From positions 1-7,325 of the forward strand of contig JAHEXO010000097.1 of assembly GCA_023252065.1 (NCBI GenBank): 7,325 nucleotides of DNA, read 5' to 3'. Each line of letters opens with the position of its first letter. Positions within the stretch are counted from its first letter, which is position 1. The notes below the pieces were generated by a model. That model did not search any database. It was not told the DNA's origin and saw nothing but the letters and a program-made list of their open reading frames with translations. This document shows, in pieces, positions 6,035 to 7,325 of the stretch. This DNA comes from Nocardioides sp. (lineage in GTDB: Bacteria; Actinomycetota; Actinomycetes; Propionibacteriales; Nocardioidaceae). A program made the translations under genes and the position numbers.

Positions 6035-6059
6035 GCATGCCGAGGGTCGCGTCGGGTAC
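6035..6059 (+). promoter_or_regulatory. Putative SigB/SigF-type promoter, rightward half of the divergent pair
   Basis: GCAT (6035-6038), a 15-nt spacer and GGGTAC (6054-6059) fit GNNT-N14-16-GGGTAC/T. The ATG at 6069 begins 9 nt after the hexamer, the same distance as at the CDF transporter gene, and no Shine-Dalgarno lies between. The transcript would be leaderless or nearly so. It probably covers the acidic-protein gene and may continue into the DJ-1-family gene. Confidence 0.5.
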
Positions 6060-6068
6060 TGGCCCTGC

Positions 6069-6236
6069 ATGAGCCAGATGGCAGATCACGAGAACGAGCG
6101 CCCGGTCGAGATCGAGGGGGTCCCCGCGGGGGAGGAGATCTCCCCCGCCGACGCCGCCGAACGGCTCGACGAGCAGCCTGACGAGCAGAGCAACCGTCGC
6201 GACCCCGTGTGGGACGACGACGAGCACGAGGACTGA
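6069..6236 (+). CDS. Very acidic 55-residue protein, unknown function
   Basis: I do not recognise a family. About 20 of 55 residues are Asp or Glu against 4 Arg and no Lys. The sequence begins MSQMADHENERPVEIEGVPA, continues GEEISPADAAERLDEQPDEQ (21-40) and ends with the acidic tail DPVWDDDEHED. No signal peptide or membrane segment is present, and it is probably largely disordered. The reading is supported by a SigB-type promoter 9 nt before the ATG, by a single uninterrupted frame ending in TGA, and by the DJ-1-family gene starting 70 bp downstream. No Shine-Dalgarno precedes either ATG (6069 or 6078), consistent with leaderless translation. Its charge is opposite to that of the basic protein encoded divergently, so the two could interact, but this is speculation. 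A chance open frame is not excluded. Confidence 0.65.
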   Translation: MSQMADHENERPVEIEGVPAGEEISPADAAERLDEQPDEQSNRRDPVWDDDEHED

Positions 6237-6254
6237 CCCGAAGCCGACCCGGAG

Positions 6255-6285
6255 GCCCGACCGGGGCCCGACCGGGGCCCGAACC
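6255..6285. repeat. Short 11-bp tandem repeat with hairpin potential between two plus-strand genes
   Basis: GCCCGACCGGG occurs at 6255-6265 and 6266-6276, followed by a partial third copy (6277-6285, one mismatch). Within it two GGGCCC copies (6264-6269, 6275-6280) can form a 6-bp stem with a 5-nt loop. It lies 18 bp past the acidic-protein stop and 21 bp before the DJ-1-family ATG. It could weaken read-through between the genes. No T-run follows. Confidence 0.5.
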
Positions 6286-6306
6286 GAAAGCACGAGAGGA
6301 CAAGCC

Positions 6307-6849
6307 ATGACTGACCTGAACGGCAAGACCGTCGCCTTCCTGGTGGCACCCGAAGGGATCGAGCAGGTGGAGCTCACCGAGCCCTGGCAGGCAGTGGAGA
6401 AGGCCGGCGGCCGGCCGCAGCTGCTCTCCACGCAGAAGGGCGAGGTGCAGGCGTTCCAGCACCTCGACAAGGCCGACACGTTCCCGGTCGACACCGTGGT
6501 CGGCGACGCCGACCCGGCGGCGTACGACGCGCTGGTCCTGCCGGGCGGGGTGGCCAACCCCGATGCCCTGCGCATGGACGAGCACGCGGTGGCGTTCGTG
6601 AAGGCGTTCGTCGGGTCGGACCGTCCCGTGGCGGCCATCTGCCACGCACCCTGGACCCTGGCCGAGGCCGACGTCGTCCGCGGTCGCCGGATGACCTCGT
6701 GGCCGAGCCTGCAGACCGACCTGCGCAACGCGGGGGCCGAGTGGGTCGACGAGGAGGTCGTCGTCGACGGCAACCTGGTGACCAGCAGCAACCCCGACGA
6801 CCTGCCGGCCTTCAACGAGGCGCTGCTCTCGATGCTCGCGCCGGCCTAG
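6307..6849 (+). CDS. DJ-1/PfpI (type 1 glutamine amidotransferase-like) family protein
   Basis: The 180-residue cytoplasmic product has the standard length and fold pattern of the PfpI/YhbO/Hsp31-like branch, whose members are described as proteases, glyoxalases or deglycases that protect against carbonyl or general stress. The first strand, KTVAFLVAPEGIEQVELTEP (7-26), places Glu19 where PfpI has its catalytic Glu. DALVLPGGVANPDALR (74-89) is the family's glycine loop. PVAAICHAPWTLAEADVVRGR (107-127) holds the nucleophile elbow with Cys112 and His113. The end, DGNLVTSSNPDDLPAFNEALL (154-174), is typical. All expected active-site residues are present. The ATG at 6307 has AGAGGA 6 nt upstream. 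The gene probably shares a transcript with the acidic-protein gene and, through it, a SigB-type promoter. Its stop overlaps the stop of the convergent gene. The exact reaction cannot be told from sequence. Confidence 0.92.
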   Translation: MTDLNGKTVAFLVAPEGIEQVELTEPWQAVEKAGGRPQLLSTQKGEVQAFQHLDKADTFPVDTVVGDADPAAYDALVLPGGVANPDALRMDEHAVAFVKAFVGSDRPVAAICHAPWTLAEADVVRGRRMTSWPSLQTDLRNAGAEWVDEEVVVDGNLVTSSNPDDLPAFNEALLSMLAPA

Positions 6850-7304
6850 GTCCGGTAACCCGCCATGGTCTGGGCGGCACGCCGCGCCAGGAGACGCACG
6901 AGGTGCCGCTCGGCGTACGACTCCGGCCGGCGTGCCGGCGGCACCCGCTGCGGCATGCGCCCGGCGTAGGCCGTGCGCCTCCGCGAGGTCGGCAGGTGCG
7001 TGACCATCTGGGCCCGGACGAACGGCGTGGCGAAGGTCGCGAAGTCGCGGTCGCCCCAGGGGTCGTAGCGGCGGACCGCCTGGAAGAGGCCGTCGAGCGC
7101 AGCAGGCTCGACGGCCTTGCGCTCAGTCGCGGTGAGCTCGAGGGCGTCGGCGACTCCGGCGACGAGGGGGAGGTTGAGGTGCAGGGCGCGGAACTGCAGC
7201 GCCCGCGCCTCGCCGATCGGCGAGTGACACGCCCTGACGATCAGGTCACGGGTGAGGACCCGCCGGGTCTGCTCCGCCCATGCCTCCGGCTCGACGACGT
7301 CCAT
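6846..7304 (-). CDS. Sigma-70 region 2-only protein (sigma-like, lacks region 4)
   Basis: Part of the 152-residue product looks like region 2 of a SigB/SigF-type sigma factor. ARALQFRALHLNLPLVAGVADAL (33-55) resembles the start of region 2.1. ALDGLFQAVRRYDPWGDRDFATFATPFVRAQMV (69-101) parallels GLVKAVRGFDPTRATDFLSYAVPTIRGEV in the sigma factor encoded in this window. What should follow, the aromatic-rich -10-recognition helix and regions 3 and 4, is absent; instead there is an Arg-rich tail (107-152: SRRRTAYAGR, PPARRPESYAERHLVRLLARRAAQ). It could be a degenerate sigma factor, a core-binding decoy or half of a split sigma. The ATG at 7304 has GGAGGGG 9 nt upstream. The TAG stop overlaps the DJ-1-family stop within one CTAG (6846-6849). 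The frame is intact, which argues against a recent pseudogene. The homology call comes from pattern reading only. Confidence 0.75.
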   Translation of the reverse strand: MDVVEPEAWAEQTRRVLTRDLIVRACHSPIGEARALQFRALHLNLPLVAGVADALELTATERKAVEPAALDGLFQAVRRYDPWGDRDFATFATPFVRAQMVTHLPTSRRRTAYAGRMPQRVPPARRPESYAERHLVRLLARRAAQTMAGYRT

Positions 7305-7325
7305 CGCCCTCGCCCCCTCCAGTCG

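Larger units (their letters stand above)
5997..6059. repeat. 63-bp interrupted inverted repeat forming a symmetric divergent promoter
   Basis: The perfect 13-bp arms are CGACCCTCGGCAT (6008-6020) and ATGCCGAGGGTCG (6037-6049) around a 16-bp centre. Outside them lie perfect 6-bp arms GTACCC (5997-6002) and GGGTAC (6054-6059), separated from the inner arms by 5 and 4 unpaired bases. Read outward, each half is ATGCCGAGGGTCG, 4-5 nt, then GGGTAC, so the two halves are near copies of one promoter facing opposite ways. It sits between the divergent start codons at 5954 and 6069. It could be an inverted duplication of a promoter, a shared operator, or both. Confidence 0.8.

Noticed and set aside
5628..6815. 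Upstream extension of the Rho-N-like protein to about 395 residues
   Set aside because: The extension crosses the divergent promoter and runs antisense to the acidic and DJ-1-family genes. The ATG at 5954 has AGGAGG 9 nt upstream and the family begins with this sequence.

Overview
The window is very GC-rich DNA with densely packed genes, actinobacterial-type codon use and actinobacterial gene families. These include a SigB/SigF-type sigma factor, the small basic 'plasmid stabilization' (Rho-N-like) protein and a choice-of-anchor-Q beta-helix exoprotein. A Nocardioides-like member of the Propionibacteriales is my best guess. It is an inference from gene content, not a database match. I saw no rRNA, tRNA, CRISPR array, insertion sequence or phage gene.

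Layout, left to right. Minus strand: the N-terminal 271 residues of a cation diffusion facilitator (1-813, cut by the window edge); a SigB/SigF-family sigma factor (850-1677); a 78-residue possible winged-helix protein (1802-2038) 30 bp behind an MFS transporter (2069-3553); a secreted beta-helix/Ig-like protein (3660-5522); a 108-residue basic Rho-N-like protein (5628-5954). Plus strand: a 55-residue very acidic protein (6069-6236) and a DJ-1/PfpI-family protein (6307-6849). Minus strand again: a 152-residue protein that looks like sigma-70 region 2 alone (6846-7304), whose stop codon overlaps that of the DJ-1 gene. No gene-free stretch exceeds 125 bp.

The most interesting signal is regulatory. 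The hexamer GGGTAC, the -10 element of SigB/SigF-type promoters in actinobacteria, lies directly upstream of four genes in the correct orientation: the cation transporter, the MFS transporter, the Rho-N-like protein and the acidic protein. Each copy has a GNNT element 15-16 bp upstream. I saw only one other copy of the hexamer in the window, inside the MFS coding region. Because the window also encodes a sigma factor of this family, it reads as a small stress-regulon cluster. Two of these promoters place the start codon exactly 9 nt after the -10 element with no ribosome binding site, which suggests leaderless mRNAs. Two others form a divergent promoter built as an inverted repeat (13 bp perfect arms plus 6 bp outer arms) spanning 5997-6059.

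The link between the sigma factor and these promoters, and any joint role of the genes in stress survival (metal/solute transport, DJ-1 repair or protection, small charged proteins), is inference.
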